Source: Fimbriimonadaceae bacterium (GTDB lineage: Bacteria > Armatimonadota > Fimbriimonadia > Fimbriimonadales > Fimbriimonadaceae). Taken from it: a stretch of DNA of 64,000 nucleotides. Numbering within the stretch: position 1 is the first letter of the stretch; the number at the start of each line of letters is the position of its first letter. Positions 26,253-35,295 of this stretch are shown piece after piece. The position numbers and the translations under genes were made by a program. Location: assembly GCA_019694835.1 (NCBI GenBank), contig JAIBBE010000008.1, positions 1 to 64,000 on the forward strand. The letters are read 5' to 3'. The notes below the pieces were generated by a model, which was given only the letters and a program-made list of their open reading frames with translations, had not been told where the DNA came from and ran no database searches.

Positions 26253-28002
26253 CGGCAGACTCATCTGGCTCCCGGTCGGCATGACGCTGATCTTCGTAGC
26301 CGCTGGTCTGAGTCAGGCCAGGGTTCAGGTGCTGGACCGCGCGACCGTTCTCTATCAAGCAGAAGAAACACGCCGGTACGTCGTCAGCCGCACCGAGCTG
26401 GCCCGACGCGGAACCATCTATAGCGCGGACGGCAAGATCGTCGCTCAGAGCGAGGACGCGTTCGTCCTCGGGGTCGACTACTCGAAGGCGCCGCACAGCC
26501 CCGGCTTCTTTATGGCGCTCGGAGCCGCCGCTGGGATTGCCCCGACCGAAATCTCGCAACCAGCCGCGGCTGGGCTCAAGAGCCGCGTTTGGCGGCAACG
26601 GATGACCAGCGAGCAGGCCGCCGAGGTCCAAGCGGTCAAGCAAAGCTGGCGCGCTGATGGGGTTTCGCTGCATCGCGATATGCGGCGCCTGTATCCACTG
26701 AGCGAATCCATGGCCTGCGTTGTCGGGACGGTTCGCGACGGCAATCCGCTGAGCGGCATCGAATTGGGCGAGAACGCGGTTCTGGAAGGGCGCAATGGCC
26801 TGCAAGCCGGCATGGTTGACCGGACGGGTGCGTGGCTTCCGAGCCGGATGTCGGAAACCAAGCGCTCACGACAAAACGGTCAGAGCGTGACGCTGACCGT
26901 CGATTCAGTCCTCCAAGTCGAAGCCACCCAGGCGGTTCGCCAAGCGGTCGAAAAGACCAAAGCCGAGCGTGGCGTTGCGATCGTGATGGACCCCAAGACC
27001 GGCAGCGTGCGCGCGATGGCCTGCTGGCCGACCTACGATCCGAGCGGGTCGAACCTCCAACTCGGCCGTTACAGCGACCTCAATCCGGCTTTTCAATCGA
27101 TCTACGAGCCGGGTTCGACGTTCAAGGTTCTGACTCTCGCGAAGGCTCTCGACGAAGGCGTGGTGACCCCTGGTTCCACGGTCGCCTGCGGCGGGACGCT
27201 GAAGCTCAACAAGTATTGGGCGATCCACTGCGACCGGGAGCACGGTGCCCATGGCACATCGGGCATCGAGCGGGCGATCGCCAAAAGCTGCAACGTCAGT
27301 GCGGCGACGTGGGCGCTAAAGGTCGGCTACAACGACATGGTCCATTACGTCGAAGACCTTGGGTTGCTGGAGCGACCGGGAACGGGTATGCCCGGTGAGG
27401 TCCGCGGGCAATTCAACTATAAGGAATATGCGAAGCCCCTCCAGATCGCTCAAGTCGGGTTTGGACAATCCCTGAGTTCGACTCCGCTTGCGCTCTGCTC
27501 CGCTTACGCGATGCTCGCGAATGGCGGTGTCCGAATGCATCCCCGCGTTCTCGATGAAGTCGGCGGTGTTCGCCAACCGATCGCCAAGGGTGAGACGATC
27601 TTGAAGCCAGAGACCGCGGACAGAGTGCTTCACCTCATGGAGTCGGTCATTCAGTCCGACGAAGGAACCGGCTCCAAACTCCGGATCCCCGGCTATCGGC
27701 TGGCGGGAAAGACCGGTACGGCGCAGAAGATCGGTGGCGGCAAGAGCGGCGGTCATGTCGCCAGTTTCGTCGGATTCGTCCCCGCGCAGGAGCCCCATGC
27801 GGTCATCCTCGTCATGATCGACCAGCCCAAGGGCGCGCAATACTATGGTGGTCAAGTCGCTGGGCCGGTTTTCCGACAGCTTGCCCAAGCCGTGATCCGT
27901 CGCGACCGAATTCCGGCAGACAGCCAACCGGCGAGAAAGAAGTCCCCGATGAAAGTGGAGGTCAGCGCCAAGCCGACGACAACGGGTATCCCCAACAGGT
28001 GA
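26233..28002 (+). CDS. ftsI: Penicillin-binding protein, FtsI type (class B)
   Basis: The septal peptidoglycan transpeptidase. The 589-aa protein has a short cytosolic start, one transmembrane helix (about residues 10-32), a pedestal region beginning RRYVVSRTELARRGTIYSADG, and the transpeptidase domain with EPGSTFKVLTLAKAL (SxxK), KSCNVSAATW (SxN) and LAGKTGTAQKIGG (KTG). No PASTA domains. The ATG at 26233 lies inside the ftsL-like gene (20-nt overlap); the farther in-frame ATG at 26179 adds only a basic stretch read from that gene. Its stop overlaps the murE GTG (GTGA). Confidence 0.95.
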   Translation: MRQATDNGRLIWLPVGMTLIFVAAGLSQARVQVLDRATVLYQAEETRRYVVSRTELARRGTIYSADGKIVAQSEDAFVLGVDYSKAPHSPGFFMALGAAAGIAPTEISQPAAAGLKSRVWRQRMTSEQAAEVQAVKQSWRADGVSLHRDMRRLYPLSESMACVVGTVRDGNPLSGIELGENAVLEGRNGLQAGMVDRTGAWLPSRMSETKRSRQNGQSVTLTVDSVLQVEATQAVRQAVEKTKAERGVAIVMDPKTGSVRAMACWPTYDPSGSNLQLGRYSDLNPAFQSIYEPGSTFKVLTLAKALDEGVVTPGSTVACGGTLKLNKYWAIHCDREHGAHGTSGIERAIAKSCNVSAATWALKVGYNDMVHYVEDLGLLERPGTGMPGEVRGQFNYKEYAKPLQIAQVGFGQSLSSTPLALCSAYAMLANGGVRMHPRVLDEVGGVRQPIAKGETILKPETADRVLHLMESVIQSDEGTGSKLRIPGYRLAGKTGTAQKIGGGKSGGHVASFVGFVPAQEPHAVILVMIDQPKGAQYYGGQVAGPVFRQLAQAVIRRDRIPADSQPARKKSPMKVEVSAKPTTTGIPNR

Positions 28003-29648
28003 CCGTTTCCGATCTCTTCGACCTTTGCGGGCTCCAATCCGTGAAGGTGTTCAACGATGCCGAGGTGACTTCGGTGTGCAGTGACTCGCGCCAGGTGCAG
28101 CCCGGTGCGGTCTTCGTTTGTATGCCGTCTGAAAACTCGGACACCCACGCCTTCGCTCTCGATGCGGTGAAAAGAGGGGCTGTCGGCGTTGTTGCCCATA
28201 GCCGCGAGGGCCGGGACGAGCTGATTCGCCAGCGGATCACGTGCGGCTGGGTTCCTGAAGAAGAGTTCAACTACATGCTCGGCGGCCTCTGCGATGCGGC
28301 TCTCGATCATCCGGCGAGTGAGCTGAGCATCATCGGCGTGACGGGCACCAACGGCAAGTCCACCACCGCATGGATGATTCGCGACGCCCTGGAAGCGCTC
28401 GGAACCAAGGCTGCGTATCTCGGGACCCTCGGTTTCCGCTACCCCGGCCATGTCCGGGTACTTGAGAACACGACACCCTTTCCGGTTGAGCTGTGGAACC
28501 TGTTCAAGGATGCTGCCGACGCAGGCTGCGAGTACTTCGTGATGGAGACGAGCAGCCACGCGCTGAGCCAAGGTCGGGTCGCGCGCGTCCCGTTTGGTTG
28601 TGGGGTCTTCACGAACTTGAGCCAGGACCATCTCGACTTCCACGGCTCGATGGAAGACTACGAATTGTCAAAGCTGACCCTTTTCACCGACTACGCGTGC
28701 GATGGCCTTCAAGACTTCGCCGCCGTCATCAATGTCGATGACCCGGTGGGCCAAGGGTGGGTTTCGACGCTTGAAGGCATGGAGGCCGTCATGGGCGACT
28801 ATGACGAGGACCTCAAGGACCAGATGGTCGAGGGAGCTCTGGAGGCGTTGCGACTCCAATTCGAGTCTTCAGGCCAGAAGTTCGACAAGAACCAGGCTCA
28901 GCAGGTCGAGACCGAACTTCGAGCCGAACTCGACTCAGACGGCCCGCGCGAATATGCTTTGATGACTTACGGCTTCGAACGCGGCGGCTTCAAGGGTCGA
29001 GCGACGAGGATCGAGCTCGACTCGCTCGAACTGGAGCTCAAATTCGAGGGAGCAACAGCCATCGGGGCCATGAAGGTAGGCGGCGAGTTCAATGCGTTCA
29101 ATGCGCTGAGCGCGGCAGCTTCGCTTTGCGCCATTGGGTTTGAGCTGACGGATGTTGCGAAGGCTCTGGGTTCGGTGACTCCGGTGCCCGGCCGATTCGA
29201 ATCGATCCAGAATGACCGTGGCATCGGCGTCATCGTCGATTACGCACACACGCCCGATGCGCTGGAGAAGCTCCTGAAGTCGGCTCGCCCCTTGACCAAG
29301 GGTCGATTGATCGCCGTGTTTGGCTGCGGTGGCGACCGTGACCGGAGCAAGCGCCCGCTGATGGCGAACGTCGTCAGCGAAATGGCCGACCTCGCCGTGG
29401 TCACGAGCGATAACCCCCGCACCGAAGATCCGGAGGCCATTATCCGCGAAGTCCAATCCGGTCTTAAGCCCGGTACCCCGACCGAGACCGTCGTTGATCG
29501 TCGCGAAGCGATACGCTTGGCCATCCAACTGGCTCAGCCCGGCGACACCGTGGTGATAGCGGGCAAGGGACACGAGGATTATCAGATTATCGGGAAGACC
29601 AAGCATCATATGGACGACCGCGAAATGGCCCGCGAGGCACTGGTGTGA
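27999..29648 (+). CDS. murE: UDP-MurNAc-tripeptide ligase MurE with insertion
   Basis: MurE adds the third stem residue to UDP-MurNAc-L-Ala-D-Glu. Motifs: SDSRQVQPGAVFVCM, ATP loop GVTGTNGKSTTAWM, METSSHALSQGR, FTNLSQDHLDFHGSMEDY, YAHTPDALEKLL, and TSDNPRTEDP. The DNPR motif indicates meso-diaminopimelate as substrate. At 549 aa it is about 50-60 aa longer than usual; the excess is an acidic helical insertion at about residues 255-315 (between NVDDPVGQGW and YALMTYGFERGG), where relatives have a short loop. The GTG start overlaps the ftsI stop. Confidence 0.95.
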   Translation: MTVSDLFDLCGLQSVKVFNDAEVTSVCSDSRQVQPGAVFVCMPSENSDTHAFALDAVKRGAVGVVAHSREGRDELIRQRITCGWVPEEEFNYMLGGLCDAALDHPASELSIIGVTGTNGKSTTAWMIRDALEALGTKAAYLGTLGFRYPGHVRVLENTTPFPVELWNLFKDAADAGCEYFVMETSSHALSQGRVARVPFGCGVFTNLSQDHLDFHGSMEDYELSKLTLFTDYACDGLQDFAAVINVDDPVGQGWVSTLEGMEAVMGDYDEDLKDQMVEGALEALRLQFESSGQKFDKNQAQQVETELRAELDSDGPREYALMTYGFERGGFKGRATRIELDSLELELKFEGATAIGAMKVGGEFNAFNALSAAASLCAIGFELTDVAKALGSVTPVPGRFESIQNDRGIGVIVDYAHTPDALEKLLKSARPLTKGRLIAVFGCGGDRDRSKRPLMANVVSEMADLAVVTSDNPRTEDPEAIIREVQSGLKPGTPTETVVDRREAIRLAIQLAQPGDTVVIAGKGHEDYQIIGKTKHHMDDREMAREALV

Positions 29649-29755
29649 CTCCCCTCTCCTGCGCCCTATCGCTTACGATGTTTTCGGGCAGAGGTGGCTG
29701 GATATGACCTTCGGGAGCTCAAACCTGCTTCAGCCGAGGTCTGAGTTTCGAGTCT

Positions 29756-29859
29756 TGGGTGGCCGGGGTGATGAATTGTGCACCCCGGCGCTGCCAACTG
29801 CGGAAACTCAGGGCTACCTGACAGAACCGGGGTGCACAATTCATCACCCCGGCCACCCA
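29756..29859. repeat. Perfect inverted repeat, family B copy 1
   Basis: Two arms of 33 nt (29756-29788 and 29827-29859) are perfectly complementary around a 38-nt centre; the arms contain GGTGATGAATTGTGCACC. It fills the murE-murF gap (240 nt), the only sizeable gap in the wall cluster. A degenerate relative is at 48244-48342. The region 29649-29755 holds no gene I can support. Confidence 0.9.
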
Positions 29860-29888
29860 CGCCCAACCTGTTCGAAGGGGGTACGCCT

Positions 29889-31250
29889 GTGACCCTCGTT
29901 CGCTTCGCCGAACTCGCCGGGGCCACGATACACGGAATCGATCCAGGCACCGAATTCCTCGGCTACTCGCTCGACAGCCGCGCAATCACGCCCGGAAACC
30001 TGTTCATCGCGATCAAGGGCAAGCGCTCGGATGGTCACGATCACGCTTCGGAGGCGATCGGAGCTGGGGCCGTCGCGGCTCTGGTGGAGTGGCCAGTCGA
30101 TGCCCCTCACCTCCTAGTCAAGAACCTCGTGGAGGCACTGTCCCAATTCGGTGCGGCGAGGCGCAACGAGTTCAACGGACCCGTTATCGCGATCACCGGC
30201 AGCAATGGGAAGACGGCGACCAAGGAGTTCACGGCGGCGGCCTGTGCGCCACTTGGCGAAGTGCTCAAAAGCCCGGCAAACCATAACACCGAGTACACCG
30301 CGCCGCTGGTCTGGGACGCGCTGACACCCGAAACACGCATCGCAGTCGTCGAAATGGGCATGCGCGGACTTGGGCAGATCGCGCACCTCTGCAAGTTCAG
30401 TCGACCGACCATCGGCGTGATCACAATGATCGGGACGGCGCATGTGGAGATGGTGGGGTCGCGCGAGGGGATTGCCGAGGCAAAGGCGGAACTCTTGGCC
30501 GGCCTCGAACCCGGTGGGACTTCGATTCTCTGGGCTGAGGATGACTTCTATGGTTACCTTCGCGAGCGGGCACCGGCTGCGGTGCGGACCTTTGGGTTCA
30601 GCCCCGATGCCGAGTGCCGCGTGCTGGGATACCGGGCACTGAGTTGGGATCGGTGCATCGTTCGTGGCTCGCTCGATGGAGTGCAGTTCGAGACCGAGCT
30701 ACCGACGGTGGGGAGGCACCAGGCCCTCAATGCGGCGGCTGCCATTTTGGCCGCGCATACGGCGGGGGTCGGCGTTGAGGACGCGGCGAACGCGATCCGA
30801 AACGCGATCCTGCCCCCGTTGAGAATGGAACTTCGTTCGGTGGGGAAAGCCACGGTGTTGCTGGACACCTATAACGCGAGTCCGGACAGCACGGTTGCCG
30901 CGATCAAGACGCTCGCCGAACTGCCTGCAGCCGGGAGCAAGCGCGTAGTTTTAGGCGAGATGCGTGAGTTGGGTTCGTTTGCGGAGACGGGACATCGCCA
31001 GGTAGGCCGTGTTCTCGGGGAGTCTCCGGTTGATGAGGTCTTGCTGTTCGGGGAACTCACGAAGTTTATCGAAAGCGAAGCCATCCGCGCGGGTATGGAC
31101 CCGACCCGGATTCGTCATGCGAGCAAGCTAAGCGATGTGGCCAATTTCTTGGAAGCACTGCAACCCGGCGACCTGGTCCTGATGAAGGGAAGCCGGGCCC
31201 TTGAACTTGAATCAGCCGTGCCCTTAGATCGGGGAGTATCGACGCGATGA
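29889..31250 (+). CDS. murF: UDP-MurNAc-tripeptide:D-Ala-D-Ala ligase
   Basis: MurF adds D-Ala-D-Ala to complete the UDP-MurNAc-pentapeptide. The 453-aa protein has SLDSRAITPGNLFIA, ATP loop AITGSNGKTATKEF, SPANHNTEYTAPL, VVEMGMRGLGQIAHL, GTAHVEMVGSREGIAEAKAEL, the C-terminal DTYNASPDSTVAAI and GEMRELG. The GTG at 29889 follows AAGGGGG by about 8 nt; the upstream in-frame ATG at 29778 lies inside the inverted repeat and is not used. It overlaps mraY by 4 nt. Confidence 0.95.
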   Translation: MTLVRFAELAGATIHGIDPGTEFLGYSLDSRAITPGNLFIAIKGKRSDGHDHASEAIGAGAVAALVEWPVDAPHLLVKNLVEALSQFGAARRNEFNGPVIAITGSNGKTATKEFTAAACAPLGEVLKSPANHNTEYTAPLVWDALTPETRIAVVEMGMRGLGQIAHLCKFSRPTIGVITMIGTAHVEMVGSREGIAEAKAELLAGLEPGGTSILWAEDDFYGYLRERAPAAVRTFGFSPDAECRVLGYRALSWDRCIVRGSLDGVQFETELPTVGRHQALNAAAAILAAHTAGVGVEDAANAIRNAILPPLRMELRSVGKATVLLDTYNASPDSTVAAIKTLAELPAAGSKRVVLGEMRELGSFAETGHRQVGRVLGESPVDEVLLFGELTKFIESEAIRAGMDPTRIRHASKLSDVANFLEALQPGDLVLMKGSRALELESAVPLDRGVSTR

Positions 31251-32236
31251 ATGCGCAGAACGCCCTGATTGCGGGTTGGACCTCGCTCGGTGCCGCTGCG
31301 CTCGTGTCTTATCCGGTTCTTAAGCTGTTGGTCGCTCTCAAAAGTCGCCAGACCATCAGTCAGTATGCGCCGGAAGGTCATCAGGCGAAACAGGGAACAC
31401 CGACCATGGGTGGTCTTATCATCGTCCTCGGCATGCTCGCGGCACTAGTGGTTTGCGGTGTGCAAGGTTACGTACAATCTCGAATCCTGTTGAGTGCGTG
31501 GGTTGCCGTTCTCGGCTTTGGCGCGATTGGGTTCATTGATGACTTTGTTGTGCCGCGGGTATGGACAAGCAAACGAGGTCTGGGATGGAAGCAGAAGATC
31601 GTGATGCAGTTCCTTGTAGGGATTCCGTGCGCGGTGCTTCTCCTAGGATCAGCTTCGAGTACGATGTCGATTGGGATCGCGACTATTCTCATTCTCTTCT
31701 TCAGTAATGCGTACAACTTCAGCGATGGACTCGATGGATTGTCCGGAACTCTCGGATTGCTGCTTTGTACAGGTTTGGCAACGACAGCTTGGCTGCTTGG
31801 AATTGCCGATGTGCCCGTGCTGGCGCTAGGTCTTGCCGGCGGGTTTATCCCTTTTCTGGTTTTGAACGCACCTCCGGCGAGAGTCTTCATGGGTGATGTC
31901 GGATCGCTGCCCATTGGCGGCGTGATCGGACTTCTGATGTGTGCGATCGTCTTCACTGAAGGAGCCATTAACTCGCTGACGATCCCCCTAGCCTTGGCCG
32001 TGATGAGCCTCGTCATGGTCGTCGAACTCGTGCCCGTGCCGCTGCAAATCTTCTGGGTGAAGGTCTTCAAGAAGCGTCTGTTCTCCTTTACGCCAATCCA
32101 TCACGCCTTTGAAAAGAAGGGATGGCCAGAAAGTCGTGTGCTGTGGTCATTTTGCCTCGCGCAATTCGTCTTGACCGCTATCGCAGTCTCGCTGCTGGTC
32201 TTCACGTTGCCGGGAGGTTCGAATGGACTGGAGTAA
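31247..32236 (+). CDS. mraY: Phospho-MurNAc-pentapeptide transferase
   Basis: MraY makes lipid I by moving phospho-MurNAc-pentapeptide to undecaprenyl phosphate. The 329-aa polytopic protein has about ten hydrophobic helices, with the family motifs GTPTMGGLIIV, GFIDDFVV, NAYNFSDGLDGLSG, FMGDVGSLPIGGVIG and a C-terminal FTPIHHAFEKKGWPESRV. Catalytic aspartates in the DD and DGLDG motifs are present. The ATG overlaps the murF stop (ATGA). Confidence 0.97.
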   Translation: MNAQNALIAGWTSLGAAALVSYPVLKLLVALKSRQTISQYAPEGHQAKQGTPTMGGLIIVLGMLAALVVCGVQGYVQSRILLSAWVAVLGFGAIGFIDDFVVPRVWTSKRGLGWKQKIVMQFLVGIPCAVLLLGSASSTMSIGIATILILFFSNAYNFSDGLDGLSGTLGLLLCTGLATTAWLLGIADVPVLALGLAGGFIPFLVLNAPPARVFMGDVGSLPIGGVIGLLMCAIVFTEGAINSLTIPLALAVMSLVMVVELVPVPLQIFWVKVFKKRLFSFTPIHHAFEKKGWPESRVLWSFCLAQFVLTAIAVSLLVFTLPGGSNGLE

Positions 32237-33659
32237 CCTTCGCATTGCCGTTGCTGGGATGGGCCGCTCCGGAATCGGGATCGCGCAAGCCGCCAAGAAG
32301 CGCGGTGCCCGGCCAACCGTGTTCGACGAGCAATCGGCTGAATCCGAGTCTCAATTCGAAGCGATCGAGAAACTCCAGGGCCAGGGTATTGAGGTCGTGA
32401 CGGGCTGGCATGGTCGCCTCGATCCCCAGGAATTCGACCTTCTCGTCGCCTCGCCCGGATTCAGGCGAGAGCATCCCGCGATACGCGATATGCTGCATGG
32501 CGATAGGGAAGTGATCAGCGAAGTCGAGTTCGCTTATCGCATTGCCGAATCCCCTATTCTCGCCATCACAGGAACGAATGGAAAGAGCACGACCACGGTT
32601 CTAACCTGGCTCCTCCTTCAGGGCGCGGGACAAGAGGCGATCCTCTGTGGAAATGTCAGCGGCAGCGGGTATGACGAGTTAACGCTCACCGAAGCTGCCG
32701 ATCTCGGGCCCGGTAAGGTACTTGTGGCGGAAGTCAGCAGTTACCAATTGGAATGGGTGCGAGATTTTCGGCCGAGGGTTGCCGCGATCACGAACATCAC
32801 CCCCGACCACATGGATCGGCACCCAACATTCGAAGATTACTTCCAAACGAAACTGCGTATCTTTGCCGCAATGGGGGAAAGTGACATCGCGGTCGTTAAC
32901 GAAAATGAGCCGAGCTTGCCGATCGATGCGGTGCTTGCTGCGCTTCCCCCAGAAGTGGGAGTCAGAACATTCTCTGTCGCCCTGGAAAGCAACGAAAACC
33001 AGGGGACCCATTCTGGGCATTCCACACACCAAAGCACACGCGTAGAACCAGAGTTACTCGTGTTGGGAGGTCGCAAGGTTCGCCGCCAAGAGTTGCCTCT
33101 TTACGGCGACCATAACGCGATCAATGCGGCGATGGCTTGGGAGATGGCGGTTGCTTATCTCGCTACGGAGGCAGAGAGACAATGGGAACCCATGCTGCGG
33201 ACGCTTGCCGAGTTCAAGGGTCTCGCTCACCGCATGGAGCGATTAGGAAGCAGAGGAGATGTGCTCGTCGTGAATAACTCAATGTGCACGAATCCGAAGG
33301 CGGTCATCGCCAGCAGCCGCTCGCTCCCCCTTCATCAACATCTTCTCATGGGCGGACAGACGAAGCAACTCGACTTTAGCAGTGTTAAGGAGTATCTGGT
33401 GAGCTCAGGCCACAAACTTTATCTCTTTGGTCAAGATGGCGATGGACTCTTCGAACAGCTCGGCGACGTGGGCAGCAAGTACTCATCGATGGAGGACGCA
33501 TTTGCCGCCGCGACGCAAGCGGCAAAACCGGGCGAAGCGATCCTGCTGTCTCCAGGGTGCGCCAGCGCGTACCCCTTTCCCAATTTCCGTGAGCGCGGGG
33601 AGGCTTTCCGCCGCATGGCCCAATACTGGCTCGATCACGGTAGCATAGAGGCATCATGA
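32223..33659 (+). CDS. murD: MurD-type ligase (UDP-MurNAc-L-Ala:D-Glu), divergent C-domain
   Basis: MurD adds D-Glu to UDP-MurNAc-L-Ala. The 478-aa protein shows VAGMGRSGIGIAQ, ATP loop ITGTNGKSTTTVLTW, EVSSYQLEW, NITPDHMDRH, the TKLRIF lysine and LAHRMERLG. Oddly the usual ND-SKATN motif of the C-domain reads VNNSMCTNP: aspartate and lysine that contact the nucleotide in E. coli MurD (D317, K319) are N and M by my alignment. It is still in the murD slot, after mraY with a 14-nt overlap and a GGGAGG ribosome site. Function is likely but the substitutions deserve a check. Confidence 0.85.
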   Translation: MDWSNLRIAVAGMGRSGIGIAQAAKKRGARPTVFDEQSAESESQFEAIEKLQGQGIEVVTGWHGRLDPQEFDLLVASPGFRREHPAIRDMLHGDREVISEVEFAYRIAESPILAITGTNGKSTTTVLTWLLLQGAGQEAILCGNVSGSGYDELTLTEAADLGPGKVLVAEVSSYQLEWVRDFRPRVAAITNITPDHMDRHPTFEDYFQTKLRIFAAMGESDIAVVNENEPSLPIDAVLAALPPEVGVRTFSVALESNENQGTHSGHSTHQSTRVEPELLVLGGRKVRRQELPLYGDHNAINAAMAWEMAVAYLATEAERQWEPMLRTLAEFKGLAHRMERLGSRGDVLVVNNSMCTNPKAVIASSRSLPLHQHLLMGGQTKQLDFSSVKEYLVSSGHKLYLFGQDGDGLFEQLGDVGSKYSSMEDAFAAATQAAKPGEAILLSPGCASAYPFPNFRERGEAFRRMAQYWLDHGSIEAS

Positions 33660-34264
33660 TGAAAGTGAGATCTTTACTCGTCACCCTCTGCGCAATGTCA
33701 CTGGCTGCTCAGGCCTTCGCCCAGCCAAGCCGCGGAACCGTCGCCATCTATCCGGTTCTCTTCGACGCGTCCGGCACGGATACGTCGCGCCAAAAGACCG
33801 AAGACGCCCTCTACGAGGTCTTCAAGAAGGGCGGTTTCAAGGTGATTTCCGAAGGAACCTCGGCGGCAGCCTGGAAGAAGCAGGGCCTGAAAACACCGAC
33901 CTACACACGCCCCCCATCGGTTCCACAGCTCGTCAAATTCGGCAATTCCGCAGGTGCTCGATATGTCGTTATGGCGCAAATCAACTATCGAACTCGTTCG
34001 ATTTGGGTGAATCTGGGTCCGAAAACGATTTCAAGCTGCGACATTTCGGTAACGATTATCGACACGCAAAAGGGCGCAATTGCTTACGAAGCCGACGCCA
34101 GCGGTCGCAGCGATGAGAAGAGCGATCCGCTGAAGGTTGCCGGTGCCCTCCTGATCAGTCCCTTGGTGACGGCCGTAAGCGGTGGACCGAAGACCCCGCA
34201 AGAGTCGCGCGCCGGACAAATCGCGGTCGCGAAAGCGCTCGAGAAGTTCATCGTTGTCGACTAG
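33656..34264 (+). CDS. Secreted hypothetical protein at the end of the dcw cluster
   Basis: A 202-aa exported protein with signal peptide SLLVTLCAMSLAAQAFA. The mature part starts GTVAIYPVLFDASG and contains ALYEVFKKGGFKVIS, GNSAGARYVVMAQINY and DISVTIIDTQKGAIAYE, a pattern seen in CsgG/TolB-N-like periplasmic proteins, though I do not assign a family. The ATG overlaps the murD stop (ATGA), so it is in the wall operon; a link to envelope assembly is inferred from position only. ftsW, murG and murC do not follow. Confidence 0.8.
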   Translation: MMKVRSLLVTLCAMSLAAQAFAQPSRGTVAIYPVLFDASGTDTSRQKTEDALYEVFKKGGFKVISEGTSAAAWKKQGLKTPTYTRPPSVPQLVKFGNSAGARYVVMAQINYRTRSIWVNLGPKTISSCDISVTIIDTQKGAIAYEADASGRSDEKSDPLKVAGALLISPLVTAVSGGPKTPQESRAGQIAVAKALEKFIVVD

Positions 34265-34600
34265 CAGGGCCTTCATCCGTGGGAGGATGAAGGCATAAGA
34301 AAAACACGAGCTCCCCCTCACTCCCGTGAGGGGGATCTGCGCAAGGACGAAGGACGCCGCGCTGAGGGGGAGTAATAAAGAACCTAGCAGTCGTCGAAGG
34401 ACGCCGCGCTGAGGGGGAGTCATAAACGATTGCCCTCGGTATTACTCTCCCTCCCCGCACGCTCGTTCCTCGCGGCGAGGTCCCTCTCATCGGGAGATGA
34501 GAGGGAGTCATAAACGATTGCCCTAGGTATTACTCTCCCTCCCCGCGCGCTCGTTCCTCGCGGCGAGGTCCCTCTCATCGGGAGATGAGAGGGAGCTGGG
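34265..34600. repeat. Repeat-only gap after the wall cluster
   Basis: No gene is supported. It starts with a REP-like hairpin (CATCCGTGGGAGGATG core, 34270-34293), then contains two copies of an approx. 25-nt GAAGGACGCCGCGCTGAGG segment (near 34350 and 34397), then two tandem 88-bp units (34419-34506 and 34507-34594) differing at two positions. The units carry their own internal palindrome (CCCTCTCATCGGGAGATGAGAGGG). Confidence 0.85.
34419..34594. repeat. Two tandem 88-bp repeats
   Basis: Units 34419-34506 and 34507-34594 are identical except C/A (34437 vs 34525) and A/G (34459 vs 34547). Near-identity points to a recent duplication. Confidence 0.9.
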
Positions 34601-35239
34601 TTAGGCGGCAATCTGCAGCGTCGCCGACTCTCCGCTCTCCCACATCGACACCGGCGTCGAAGCGGGTGACGACTGGCCGTTGCGCTTGGCGACCACGCGG
34701 AACCAGATCGGCACACCGGCGGTTGCCTGGAACTCGTACTTCGTCTTCGTCGTCGCGTCAATCATCACCCAATCCGCACTCGGACTGTTCTTGGATTCGA
34801 TCGTAAAAGTGGTCGACGGGGTGTTGCCATTGCGCCGCCACTTGAGGCTGATCAGACCCAAGCCATCGTCCGTCGCGACCAGGTTAGTCGGTTGAGTTGG
34901 CGGCGTCTTGGTCGCCGGGGTCTTGTGAGGAGGCAGCATAAGCTGATCGAGCAACGGATCAGAGATTGCATTGTTGGCGCGCCAGATTTTTGCCCACTTG
35001 GCCACGAATTGCCGGGCTGCTTTCTTGTTGATGTTCTTCTGCTCGACTGCGCTCTTCGCCGCTGCTTTGGCGGTCGCGGAGGAACTCAAGGCGGTGGAAA
35101 AGGCACCGAAGAGCGTCGTCATCTCCGTGAGGTCGGTCGACTGCAAGCCAAGCGTAACTTTGTTGAGAGTTGCCACGTTCGAGAACGAGGTGAGGTCGTT
35201 GTTCAAGCGAGTGTCGTTGGTTTCTTCCGTAATGTACAT
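34601..35239 (-). CDS. Fibronectin type III domain protein
   Basis: A 212-aa protein. Residues about 1-100 are helical (FSNVATLNKVTLGLQST, Ala-rich SSSATAKAAAKSAVEQ, AARQFVAKWAKIWRANNAI), then a Pro/Thr linker and a fn3 domain (about 120-212: PTNLVATDDGLGLISLKW, TTFTIESKNS, AGVPIWFRVVAKRNGQSS). There is no signal peptide. CAGGAGAAA about 8 nt before the ATG at 35239 sets the start; farther in-frame codons to 35398 lie upstream of that. Role unknown; similar fn3 proteins occur as single genes in related bacteria. Confidence 0.8.
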   Translation of the reverse strand: MYITEETNDTRLNNDLTSFSNVATLNKVTLGLQSTDLTEMTTLFGAFSTALSSSATAKAAAKSAVEQKNINKKAARQFVAKWAKIWRANNAISDPLLDQLMLPPHKTPATKTPPTQPTNLVATDDGLGLISLKWRRNGNTPSTTFTIESKNSPSADWVMIDATTKTKYEFQATAGVPIWFRVVAKRNGQSSPASTPVSMWESGESATLQIAA

Positions 35240-35295
35240 GATCGTGTTTCTCCTGTAAGGGTTAACAAGATCATCGGCCCACCTCAGATCCCTCT

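Noticed and set aside
29666..29985. Short ORFs inside the murE-murF gap
   Set aside because: They are produced by the two arms of the palindrome and resemble each other for that reason.
34265..34600. CRISPR array
   Set aside because: The 88-bp units are adjacent without spacers and contain internal palindromes; no cas gene is near.
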